The position numbers and the translations under genes are program-made. 7,151 nt of DNA from an uncultured bacterium (GTDB taxonomy: Bacteria > Bacillota_I > Bacilli_A > RF39 > UBA660), in contig CAJMQX010000034.1 of assembly GCA_905215635.1 (NCBI GenBank), positions 1 through 7,151 on the forward strand, read 5' to 3'. Positions within the stretch are counted from its first letter, which is position 1, and the number at the start of each line of letters is the position of its first letter. The notes under the pieces are model-generated. The model was given only the letters and a program-made list of their open reading frames with translations, was not told the origin of the DNA and searched no databases. Positions 1 through 6,298 of this stretch are shown here, piece by piece.

Positions 1-146
1 ACATACACTACTTCTTTTACTAAAGTATTATTCTCTATCTCTTTAATCATTTTATTATAATTCTTATCATTATTTCTAACCATTCCTAATATTAATATAA
101 ATATTAGTATTATTATTCCTATAAATATCTTAATAATCTTTTTCAT
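1..146 (-). CDS. Partial membrane-anchored or secreted protein, N-terminal 48 residues
   Basis: The gene starts with ATG at 146-144 and runs off the left edge, so only 48 complete codons are visible. The protein begins MKKIIKIFIGIIILIFILIL, a short basic end followed by an almost unbroken Ile/Leu/Phe segment up to about residue 22. A polar, Asn/Lys/Glu-rich stretch follows (RNNDKNYNKMIKEIENN). This is the pattern of an uncleaved signal anchor or a signal peptide without a lipobox, so the rest of the protein is probably outside the membrane. The ribosome binding site is weak. It lies directly behind an extended -10 promoter and the terminator of the preceding operon, so it seems to be transcribed separately although it faces the same way as the two surface genes before it. 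The family cannot be named from so little sequence. Confidence 0.7.
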   Translation of the reverse strand, partial: MKKIIKIFIGIIILIFILILGMVRNNDKNYNKMIKEIENNTLVKEVVY

Positions 147-160
147 AATATCACACTAAA

Positions 161-169
161 ATTATATCA
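161..169 (-). promoter_or_regulatory. Extended -10 promoter of the partial left-edge gene
   Basis: On the minus strand the sequence reads TGATATAAT: a consensus TATAAT at 166-161 preceded by TGA at 169-167, the extended -10 arrangement. No good -35 is visible at the usual distance, because that position falls in the upstream terminator hairpin. The expected start is near 153-155, leaving a leader of fewer than 12 nt before the ATG at 146. This is a motif match only. Confidence 0.6.
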
Positions 170-174
170 CATAT

Positions 175-205
175 AAAGAAAAAAGCCTACTTTTTAAAGT
201 AGACT
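175..205 (-). terminator. Intrinsic terminator of the surface-protein operon
   Basis: Seven nucleotides after the TAA of the lipoprotein gene the minus strand reads AGTCTACTTT then AAAGTAGGCT, which pair over about 8-9 bp with one G-T wobble and a tight loop. A T-rich tract, TTTTTTCTTT, overlaps and follows the last stem base. The form is typical of a Rho-independent terminator and ends the two-gene operon. Confidence 0.85.
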
Positions 206-211
206 TCTCTA

Positions 212-1378
212 TTATTTAGTTAATGTTTTACCATTTTTACATTCGTTAATTAAGTAGTTAATACCACCCCAGTATTCTGATGTTTTAGCATTTTGTTCAT
301 ATTCTAATCCATCTCCAGCGAATACTACGAAATATTTAATTAATTCTCCATTAGTCTTATCTAATTCATTTAAGAAGTTAATACGTATAAAGTTAATATA
401 AATATACATATCATTAAATCCATTACCAGATTCTAATTTAAATTTATCTTCTTTAGCATCTAACATATCCATAAGTAAACTATTAAGTAATTCATTAAAT
501 TTAGCATTATCCCCAGCTCTACCAGTCTCTACGATAGTTCTAACTCTTTTACCTAAATCATCTGATTTAGCTTTTTCAACTTCATCAAAGATAGCATCTT
601 GTGCAAGGTACATAAGTAAGTTATCCCAACCCATACCTTTAGCACACCATCTAGTATTATTTTCAGTAATAATTCTAGATAATACTGAATATGTATCAAG
701 AATTACTTCATTAGGATCTTGATCCCCAATAATAGTATTTACTAATTCTTTATTTTCTTCTTTTAATTGATCTATATTAACTATCATTACATATTTAGTA
801 ACTTCTTCATAAGTAACAGGTAATCCTTCATCTGTTAATTTAGTATATATATCATCTACTAAATTATAGAATTCTTCTTCAGTTAATATTTTATGTTCTA
901 CATTATCTACATCATTATTAGTATTATTATTTACATCTAAAGATACTAATTCATTATTAATAAATGCTCCCTTAATATTCTTAAGTTCTTCTTTAGTCTT
1001 AGCATTTACTAGAATAAAATCACTAACATTATATATATTATTCTTAATAACTACTCCACTAATATCCTTACTAAACATAATCTCTACTGGATTCTTAATC
1101 TTTTTAATTTGATTATTTACAATAATTCCATCTACTGAAGATACAATATTTCCTTTACTATCCATTATTTTAACATCACTAATAGGTACTAATGTATTAT
1201 CTACTAATAAGTATTCTAATCCTTCTTTATTTAGTAAACTATCTTCTGCTACATATGTATTATCATCTGTATTACTATCTTCTTTAGTTGTAAAACTACA
1301 AGCTGCTAAATTTGTTGTAAGAATGATTGTTCCAATCATTGCTTTAATCTTATTTCCATTAATTTTTAAATTTTTCAT
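212..1378 (-). CDS. Surface lipoprotein of unknown family, 388 aa
   Basis: This is a predicted lipoprotein. A basic N-terminus (MKNLKINGNKIK) and a hydrophobic core end in the lipobox L24-A25-A26-C27, so signal peptidase II should cleave before C27 and the mature protein would be anchored to the outer face of the membrane. A polar spacer rich in Thr, Asp and Asn follows (28-45). Two parts can be seen after that: a strand-rich region at about 50-148, full of Val/Ile and Asn, and a helical region at about 165-388, joined by an Asn/Asp linker (148-161). Cysteines other than C27 are C245 and C380. I recognise no domain or catalytic motif. The ATG at 1378 has a strong Shine-Dalgarno, GGGGG at 1390-1386, that overlaps the stop of the upstream gene; the gap is 11 nt. 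Co-transcription and probably translational coupling with the cysteine-rich membrane protein follow from this. A hairpin terminator comes right after the stop. Confidence 0.9.
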   Translation of the reverse strand: MKNLKINGNKIKAMIGTIILTTNLAACSFTTKEDSNTDDNTYVAEDSLLNKEGLEYLLVDNTLVPISDVKIMDSKGNIVSSVDGIIVNNQIKKIKNPVEIMFSKDISGVVIKNNIYNVSDFILVNAKTKEELKNIKGAFINNELVSLDVNNNTNNDVDNVEHKILTEEEFYNLVDDIYTKLTDEGLPVTYEEVTKYVMIVNIDQLKEENKELVNTIIGDQDPNEVILDTYSVLSRIITENNTRWCAKGMGWDNLLMYLAQDAIFDEVEKAKSDDLGKRVRTIVETGRAGDNAKFNELLNSLLMDMLDAKEDKFKLESGNGFNDMYIYINFIRINFLNELDKTNGELIKYFVVFAGDGLEYEQNAKTSEYWGGINYLINECKNGKTLTK

Positions 1379-1389
1379 CTTTATTCCCC

Positions 1390-2874
1390 CTATTTTCCAG
1401 ATTTTTGTCTGGTTCTTCCTGTAAGTGTATATCCTGCATTAATTAAACCTGTATCATTATTAGAAGTACTCCATTTATAATCTACTGTACCTCCAACATA
1501 TTCTCTAAGTCTATAACGATAGTATGTTACTTCTCTAGTTCCTGTTATTGTAACTGTTGAAGCTACTTCTTTATAACACTTAGATCCATCACTAGTCTTA
1601 TTATATCCCGCTGGGCAACTATTAATAAAGTCTGCATACTTAGTCTTAGTTACTTCTTTATAACATTTAGTACCATCACTAGTCTTATTATATCCTGATG
1701 GACATCCTACTGTTGTTTGTTTAGTTTCTGACTTATTTGTGTTACTAACACACTTATTTCCACTCTTAGTATATCCAGATGGACATCCTACCGTTGTACT
1801 AGTAGTCTTAGTTTCATCTCTGTATCCTGTTTCTGTTGTTGAGTAAGAACAATCATAAGGTACATTTACTACTACTGGTGCACAAGTACTACAAGATTGT
1901 GTAATTTGTTGACTATAACAAGTTTGAGGTACTGTTACTGTATAAGTATATGGTACTTTAACCGTTTTAATATATTTACACTCAAATCCTATTTGATTTG
2001 ATAGAGTAAATCCATCATAACTATTAGCACATGCTAATGGATTAGTAGTAGGTTTATAAGTCTTCTTATAATTACAAGTAAATCCATTTTGACTTACTAA
2101 GGTAAATCCATCTAATGTCTTAGCACATGATTCTGGATTAACATATTCATTAGTCTTTTCTACTTTATAACACTTAGTACCATCACTAGTTTTACTATAT
2201 CCTGATGGACATCCTACTTCTAATGAAACATATTCATTTTCATAAATAGTCTTATCATATGAATATTCTTCATATTCAACTCTAGTTTCTACATCACGGT
2301 AACTTGTTTTAGTAACTGATACTTTTGACCATTCAGACCAATTACCCCAATCTGTCCAATTACCACCTGTAGTCTTTTTATATTCATATTCAAGCATTCC
2401 AGTTGATGTATTCTCTTCTTGTCTTCTTTCACATATATCTGTACTACAATAGTTGTAGCATCCCATAGGAACAATTATATAATCTGCTTCTTCTCCACAT
2501 TCTAGATATACTTTCATTTGATATTCTGTTTCCATTTTTTCTATAGAAACATAAGAATTCTTAGCAGAACAAGCATGTCCGTTTTTATCTTTAATTTCTA
2601 ATATATAATTTTCATCATACATTCTAGCTAAAGATAATGTTTTTACTTCTCCTAATTTTTGTGGTAATCTCTCAGTTGTAAAATAATCTTTTCCTACTTG
2701 TTTCATCTTTTCTATATTTTGTGAAAAGATAGTATCTGTAAGCACATCAAGTTTGTTAGATATTCCTTTATTAGATAATGATAATAACCATACTGTAAAC
2801 AAGATAAATATAATTACTATTACTCCTTTAATAAAGAAATTCGTCCAGCTAAATTTTTTATTTTCTTCGTACAT
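1390..2874 (-). CDS. Membrane-anchored cysteine-rich repeat surface protein, 494 aa
   Basis: A basic N-terminus (MYEENKKFSWTNFFIKG) is followed by one transmembrane segment at about 18-34, with no lipobox, so the remaining 460 residues are predicted to be outside the cell. Order of parts: a globular-looking region at 40-150 with C102, C126, C139, C143 and C148; a tryptophan ladder W173, W176, W179, W182 followed by an Arg-containing strand (RDVETRVE), like a thrombospondin type 1 repeat without cysteines; four cysteine hairpin repeats of the form CPSGYxKTSDGTKCYK (221-236, 363-376, 390-405, 419-434); two longer repeats CAxxxDGFTLxxQxGFxC (250-272, 282-304); a Cys-rich stretch at 319-342; and a C-terminal segment with YYRYRLR and KWS (450-494). 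There are 21 cysteines, mostly in regularly spaced pairs, which suggests disulfides formed outside the cell. The ATG at 2874 has a strong Shine-Dalgarno, AGGGGGA, 7 nt upstream. It is the first gene of an operon with the lipoprotein. Function is unknown; adhesion or envelope binding is a guess from the architecture. Confidence 0.9.
   Translation of the reverse strand: MYEENKKFSWTNFFIKGVIVIIFILFTVWLLSLSNKGISNKLDVLTDTIFSQNIEKMKQVGKDYFTTERLPQKLGEVKTLSLARMYDENYILEIKDKNGHACSAKNSYVSIEKMETEYQMKVYLECGEEADYIIVPMGCYNYCSTDICERRQEENTSTGMLEYEYKKTTGGNWTDWGNWSEWSKVSVTKTSYRDVETRVEYEEYSYDKTIYENEYVSLEVGCPSGYSKTSDGTKCYKVEKTNEYVNPESCAKTLDGFTLVSQNGFTCNYKKTYKPTTNPLACANSYDGFTLSNQIGFECKYIKTVKVPYTYTVTVPQTCYSQQITQSCSTCAPVVVNVPYDCSYSTTETGYRDETKTTSTTVGCPSGYTKSGNKCVSNTNKSETKQTTVGCPSGYNKTSDGTKCYKEVTKTKYADFINSCPAGYNKTSDGSKCYKEVASTVTITGTREVTYYRYRLREYVGGTVDYKWSTSNNDTGLINAGYTLTGRTRQKSGK
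1573..2214 (-). repeat. Four coding repeats of the CPSGY cysteine-hairpin unit
   Basis: The units lie at 2214-2167, 1788-1747, 1707-1660 and 1620-1573. Three encode C-x12-C hairpins of the form CPxGYxKTSDGxKCYK; the second is shorter (C-x10-C, CPSGYTKSGNKC). At DNA level the units at 2214-2167 and 1707-1660 differ at only about three positions, much less than the surrounding sequence, which points to recent duplication or gene conversion inside the gene. Two other repeats (2127-2059 and 2031-1963, C-x16-C, with DGFTL) sit between the first and second units. Confidence 0.85.
1963..2127 (-). repeat. Tandem pair of DGFTL cysteine repeats
   Basis: Two 23-residue units, at 2127-2059 and 2031-1963, share the pattern CAxxxDGFTLxxQxGFxCxYxKT with identical 17-residue spacing between the two cysteines (C250/C267 and C282/C299). 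They are separated by nine residues. The exact conservation of spacing suggests each pair forms one disulfide. Their Cys-Gly/aromatic layout is like a lengthened version of the CPSGY unit. Confidence 0.8.
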
Positions 2875-2890
2875 AATAATTCCCCCTTAA

Positions 2891-2905
2891 AGAAAATCGT
2901 TTTCT
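2891..2905. promoter_or_regulatory. Palindrome AGAAAA-TCG-TTTTCT at the surface operon start
   Basis: A perfect 6-bp inverted repeat around a 3-nt centre lies immediately after the -10 element and ends just before the Shine-Dalgarno, so it covers the expected transcription start. It could be an operator for a repressor, or a 5' hairpin in the mRNA leader. No regulator gene is visible in the window. In such AT-rich DNA a chance palindrome of this size is possible. Confidence 0.4.
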
Positions 2906-2934
2906 ATACTAACACATAGTTATCATTTTGTCAA
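2906..2934 (-). promoter_or_regulatory. Sigma-A type promoter of the surface-protein operon
   Basis: The minus strand carries a perfect -35 TTGACA at 2934-2929, a 17-nt spacer, and a -10 TAGTAT at 2911-2906 with an upstream TG one base away (TGT-TAGTAT), an extended -10. The expected start is near 2899, giving a leader of about 25 nt that contains the palindrome at 2891-2905 and the AGGGGGA ribosome binding site. This is the best promoter match in the window. Confidence 0.8.
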
Positions 2935-2977
2935 ACATTTTTTCACTTTCCTATTCTTTTTCTTCTCATCATATGCC

Positions 2978-3013
2978 AAAAAGAAAATAAGTATGTTTAT
3001 TTCATACTTATTT
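2978..3013 (-). terminator. Intrinsic terminator of the gatCAB operon
   Basis: Thirteen nucleotides after the gatB stop the minus strand has a perfect 11-bp stem, AAATAAGTATG / CATACTTATTT, with a 7-nt loop, followed directly by TCTTTTT. It closes the gat operon and separates it from the next promoter at 2934. Confidence 0.9.
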
Positions 3014-3026
3014 CCAGGTATTCTAT

Positions 3027-4445
3027 TTATTTATCTAATTCTTCTTTTAATATTCTTGAAGTAAGTGCTGGATTAGCTCTACCACGGGTCTTTTTCATTA
3101 TTTGTCCTATAAAGTAATCAAATACTCTCTTACCATTTTTATAGTCTTCTACTAAGTTTTCATTTTCATGCATTACTTCTAGTACTATTTCCCTTATCGT
3201 ATTTTCATCTCCTATTTGAGATATTCCTAATTTTTCTACAATAACCTCAGGTTCTTCTCCAGTATCCATTACTTTTTCTAATACTTCTTTTCCTTGTTTT
3301 CCAGATATTTTTCCTTTATTAATTAATTCTATTAAATCTACTAGCATCTTAGGAGTTAATTTAATATCTTCTATTGATAAATCAAATTTATTCATATAAG
3401 CTATTACACTTCCAGTAAGCCAATTAGATACTATTACAGCATCTCCTCCTAATTTAAGACATTCTTCATAATAATCAGATATCTTCTTATCTCTAACTAT
3501 AGTAGAAGCATCTTTCTCATTAAGTAAATATTCTTTTGTATATATATGATATCTCTCATTATGAAGTCTAGGTATACTCTCCTTTATTTCCTTAATCCAT
3601 TCTCTATCTATCTTAATTGGAGGTAAATTAGGATCAGTAAAATATCTATAATCAATAGCATCTTCCTTACTTCTCATAGAGTAAGTCTCTCCCTTAACTT
3701 CATCAAATCTTCTAGTTTCCTGAAGTACTTTTTCTCCTCTATTAAGTATTTCTGTCTGTCTTTTTACTTCACATATAATAGCTTCTCTAACACTACTAAA
3801 AGAGTTAATATTCTTCATTTCTACCTTAGTACCAAGTTCTGTATCCCCTTCACGCATCAAAGAAACGTTAACATCACATCTAATTTGACCTCTATCACTT
3901 CTAGCATAAGATGTATCACAGTATAAAAATATACTTCTAAGCCCTTCAAGAAATGCTACTGCTTCATCAGCTGAATTAAGACAAGGTTCTGTAACTGTTT
4001 CTAAAAGTGGTACTCCACAACGATTATAATCTAACAAAGAATAAGTATTATAATGATCTAAACTAGCAGTATCTTCTTCTAAGTGAGTATCATGAATTAA
4101 TACTTTCTTATCTTCTCCATTAACATTTATCATTACATATCCATTAATCCCAATTGGATGTTTAAACTGGGTAATCTGATATCCTTTAGGTAAATCTGGA
4201 TAAAAATAATTCTTTCTCTCAAAAGTTAAATATTCAGGTATTTCACAATTCATAGCTAAAGCCATCTTAATTGAATTCTTGACAGCTTCTTTATTAACTA
4301 CTGGTAATATTCCTGGCATTCCCAAGTCTACTACTGAAACATTACTATTAGGTATTGTACTATAGCTATTTCTAGCACTAGAAAAGTTTTTACTATTAGA
4401 TTTTAATTCACAATGTACTTCAAGCCCAATAACCATCTTATACAT
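3027..4445 (-). CDS. gatB: Asp-tRNA(Asn)/Glu-tRNA(Gln) amidotransferase subunit B
   Basis: GatB binds the misacylated tRNA, phosphorylates the Glu (or Asp) side chain with ATP and transfers ammonia delivered from GatA. I place the start at the ATG at 4445 (472 aa, MYKMVIGLEVH): it has AGGTGA five nt upstream and fits the usual family N-terminus. A GTG nine bases earlier would give 475 aa, and the ATG at 4436 is also possible. Visible family signatures are VIGLEVHCELK (E9, H11), YFYPDLPKGYQITQF, HLEEDTA (E123, E124), GVPLLETVTEP (E149) and a cradle region; E9, H11, E123, E124 and E149 match the metal and active-site positions known for Staphylococcus GatB with an offset of one. The tail from about residue 320 is the YqeY-like tRNA-binding domain, ending GRANPALTSRILKEEL. 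Where other lineages have CPVCLG, this protein has SVVDLG, the Bacillus-type form. Length is normal. It overlaps gatA by 8 nt, so translation is probably coupled, and it is followed by a strong terminator. Confidence 0.96.
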   Translation of the reverse strand: MYKMVIGLEVHCELKSNSKNFSSARNSYSTIPNSNVSVVDLGMPGILPVVNKEAVKNSIKMALAMNCEIPEYLTFERKNYFYPDLPKGYQITQFKHPIGINGYVMINVNGEDKKVLIHDTHLEEDTASLDHYNTYSLLDYNRCGVPLLETVTEPCLNSADEAVAFLEGLRSIFLYCDTSYARSDRGQIRCDVNVSLMREGDTELGTKVEMKNINSFSSVREAIICEVKRQTEILNRGEKVLQETRRFDEVKGETYSMRSKEDAIDYRYFTDPNLPPIKIDREWIKEIKESIPRLHNERYHIYTKEYLLNEKDASTIVRDKKISDYYEECLKLGGDAVIVSNWLTGSVIAYMNKFDLSIEDIKLTPKMLVDLIELINKGKISGKQGKEVLEKVMDTGEEPEVIVEKLGISQIGDENTIREIVLEVMHENENLVEDYKNGKRVFDYFIGQIMKKTRGRANPALTSRILKEELDK

Positions 4446-5883
4446 CTTCTTCACCTACCTTAGCCACTTGATTAGCATAATTCATCTCATCTTCTATTTT
4501 TTTAGCCATATTTAGTACTAAATCATCTTCTCCAAATCTTCCTGTTATATTTATTCCTACTGGCATCTTTTTAATAAATCCTGAAGGTATAGTTATACTA
4601 GGAAAACCGCCAAAATTACCTATAACTAAATGATTATCTAACATCAAATATTTATCACTAAGTTTATCTGTTCCCTCATCAAATTTAGGAGCTATTCCTG
4701 AAGCAGCTGGCATAATTATTCCATCATACTTTAAAAATAATTCATTAATTTTATCTACTAACATTCTTCTAACACGACAAGCATTTAAAAATAACTTTTC
4801 TTGATTTTCTTTTTGTAATATATAACTACCTAAAACAAATCTTCTTTTAATAAGTTCACTAAATCCTTTAGTACGAGCATCTTGAATAATTTCATTAGGA
4901 GTTCTTCCTTCTCCTCTTACACCAAAATGAATACCTGTTAAATTAGCATCATTACTAGTAACTTCTGCACAAGAAATAGACATATATGTTGGATACATTG
5001 CTAAAAGTAAATCTTTATCAATAGATTCTTCACATACTTCTATTCCTATATCTTCACATTTTTTCTTAACCTCATCAAAATTATCTAATACTTCTTGTAA
5101 ATCTTTATCATTATCTTTATTCTCTAATACTTCTTTAATATAAAATAATTTCTTTCCCTTAACTGGCTTATCTATATTATCTAAATAATTTATATCATCA
5201 TCAGGTAAACTAGTCATATCACGTTCATCATGCCCCTTAACTATATTCATAACCATTGCTGCATCATATACATTTCTAGTTATTACTCCTAGGTGATCTA
5301 AACTAGATGCAAATGCAAATAATCCATATCTAGATATTCTTCCATATGTTGGCTTAAATCCTACTATCCCTCCATATGCTGCTGGTTTTCTAATTGAATC
5401 CCCTGTATCACTCCCAATAGCAAATGGTACTATTCCTAATGCTACCGCTGCTGCTGATCCTGCAGAAGATCCTCCTATTAATCTTTCACTATCCCAAGGA
5501 TTTCTAACTACTCCTGTATGTCCAGTTGTACCAGTTCCACCCATTGCAAGCTCATCTAATACTGTCTTTCCTACAAGTACTGCTCCTGCTTCTTTTAATT
5601 TTTTATATATTGTCGCATCATATACTGGAACATAATTACTCAAAATATTAGAAGATGCTGTCGTAAGTATCCCTTTAGTAGATATATTATCTTTAAGTGC
5701 ATAAGGTATTCCCGATAAGATACTATCACTATCTTCTTTCGCACCCTTATCCATTATTGTTACAAAAGAATTATATTTATCTTGATATTTCTTTGCTAAT
5801 TTAACACTTTCATCAAAAAGTTCTTCATAACTAACACTTTCCTTATCAAGTTCTTCTCTCATTTCTTTAATACTTTTTGCCAT
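4438..5883 (-). CDS. gatA: Asp-tRNA(Asn)/Glu-tRNA(Gln) amidotransferase subunit A
   Basis: GatA is the glutaminase subunit. It belongs to the amidase signature family and hydrolyses glutamine, sending ammonia through a tunnel to GatB. The Ser-cisSer-Lys triad is intact: K64 in YALKDN, S139 in GGSSAGSA and S163 in SDTGDSIRKPA. All three differ by the same offset of 15 from K79, S154 and S178 of Staphylococcus GatA. At 481 aa it has the family length. The residue before the nucleophile is Asp (GDS) rather than the more common Gly (GGS), a form I associate with mycoplasma GatA. The ATG at 5883 comes 1 nt after the gatC stop, and its ribosome binding site (GGTGGAG) lies inside the end of gatC. 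Its own end overlaps the start of gatB. It works in the cytoplasm in the GatCAB complex, which supplies Gln-tRNA(Gln) (and often Asn-tRNA(Asn)) where the direct synthetase is missing. Confidence 0.97.
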   Translation of the reverse strand: MAKSIKEMREELDKESVSYEELFDESVKLAKKYQDKYNSFVTIMDKGAKEDSDSILSGIPYALKDNISTKGILTTASSNILSNYVPVYDATIYKKLKEAGAVLVGKTVLDELAMGGTGTTGHTGVVRNPWDSERLIGGSSAGSAAAVALGIVPFAIGSDTGDSIRKPAAYGGIVGFKPTYGRISRYGLFAFASSLDHLGVITRNVYDAAMVMNIVKGHDERDMTSLPDDDINYLDNIDKPVKGKKLFYIKEVLENKDNDKDLQEVLDNFDEVKKKCEDIGIEVCEESIDKDLLLAMYPTYMSISCAEVTSNDANLTGIHFGVRGEGRTPNEIIQDARTKGFSELIKRRFVLGSYILQKENQEKLFLNACRVRRMLVDKINELFLKYDGIIMPAASGIAPKFDEGTDKLSDKYLMLDNHLVIGNFGGFPSITIPSGFIKKMPVGINITGRFGEDDLVLNMAKKIEDEMNYANQVAKVGEEDV

Positions 5884-5884
5884 C

Positions 5885-6172
5885 TTACTCCACCACCTTC
5901 GGTAATTTTACTTGATTATATAAAGTACTTCCACTATTAGAAAGTATATCCTCAAGTGGTAATTCATCTACCACTACATCTTCTCTAAATGATACATTTT
6001 CTAACTTTTTAGGATAAATCATTGGTTCTACTTTATCTATATTAGGTATCTTCTCTATCAAATCCATTTGTTTCAATATAACTTCAAATTCTTCTGATAA
6101 AGTATCATATTCTTCTTCATCCATTGTAAACATAAGTTTATTAGCTAACATTTTTAACGTTTCTTTATCCAT
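5885..6172 (-). CDS. gatC: Asp-tRNA(Asn)/Glu-tRNA(Gln) amidotransferase subunit C
   Basis: GatC is the small subunit that wraps around the GatA-GatB interface and stabilises the complex. The protein has 95 residues, the usual size: an N-terminal helical pair (MDKETLKMLANKLMFTMDEE, then a helix to about residue 40), and an extended C-terminal part with the family motif DKVEPMIYP and the later FREDVV. I chose the ATG at 6172 because GAAGGA at 6184-6179 lies 6 nt in front of it. A GTG at 6190 would place that ribosome binding site inside the coding sequence, add six residues without family match, and start at the expected transcription start itself. It is the first gene of the gatCAB operon and is followed 1 nt later by gatA. 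Confidence 0.95.
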   Translation of the reverse strand: MDKETLKMLANKLMFTMDEEEYDTLSEEFEVILKQMDLIEKIPNIDKVEPMIYPKKLENVSFREDVVVDELPLEDILSNSGSTLYNQVKLPKVVE

Positions 6173-6197
6173 TGTATTTCCTTCTTTCACATATTCT

Positions 6198-6226
6198 AGT
6201 ATATCATAAACTTTCGATTAATTAAT
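6198..6226 (-). promoter_or_regulatory. Extended -10 promoter of gatCAB
   Basis: The minus strand reads TGATATACT at 6206-6198: a -10 TATACT with TG one base upstream. At 17 nt further upstream there is only ATTAAT, a weak -35 (6226-6221). The expected transcription start is about 6190-6192, leaving a leader of only about 20 nt made up largely of the gatC ribosome binding site. There is therefore no room for a T-box or other riboswitch. Confidence 0.65.
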
Positions 6227-6252
6227 ATTTTTTTATTTATTTTGCATCATAA

Positions 6253-6298
6253 ATAGAAAAAATATCAGAATAAATTTATTTCTGATACTCTTTTCTAT
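6253..6298. terminator. Hairpin terminator after the glycine-rich gene remnant
   Basis: A long AT-rich inverted repeat begins at the stop codon of the remnant. Left arm 6253-6274 and right arm 6275-6298 pair almost throughout with two small bulges. The central part is the TATCAGAA / TTCTGATA stem. On the minus strand a TTTTTT run follows this central stem, so it fits an intrinsic terminator for the gene ending at 6295. The symmetric A and T runs mean it could act both ways, but no plus-strand gene is visible. It insulates gatC from upstream reading. Confidence 0.75.

Noticed and set aside
1573..2214. Repeats as a possible CRISPR-like array
   Set aside because: The repeats are unevenly spaced, keep one reading frame and encode conserved cysteine motifs, so they are protein repeats.
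2289..2474. 61-codon minus-strand open frame
   Set aside because: It lies wholly inside the 494-aa membrane protein gene in another frame and has no family-like content; it is a shadow of that gene.
4446..4454. GTG start for gatB at 4454
   Set aside because: The ATG at 4445 has AGGTGA five nt upstream and gives the usual GatB N-terminus; the GTG adds only three residues.
6173..6190. GTG start for gatC at 6190
   Set aside because: The Shine-Dalgarno GAAGGA would then be inside the coding sequence, and the codon lies at the expected transcription start. The ATG at 6172 has correct spacing.
6217..6226. Palindrome ATTAATTAAT near the -35 position of gatC
   Set aside because: It is short and made only of A and T in a very AT-rich spacer, so it is likely chance.
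6191..6252. T-box or other riboswitch ahead of the tRNA amidotransferase operon
   Set aside because: The stretch between the promoter and gatC is only about 20 nt, too short for any such leader.
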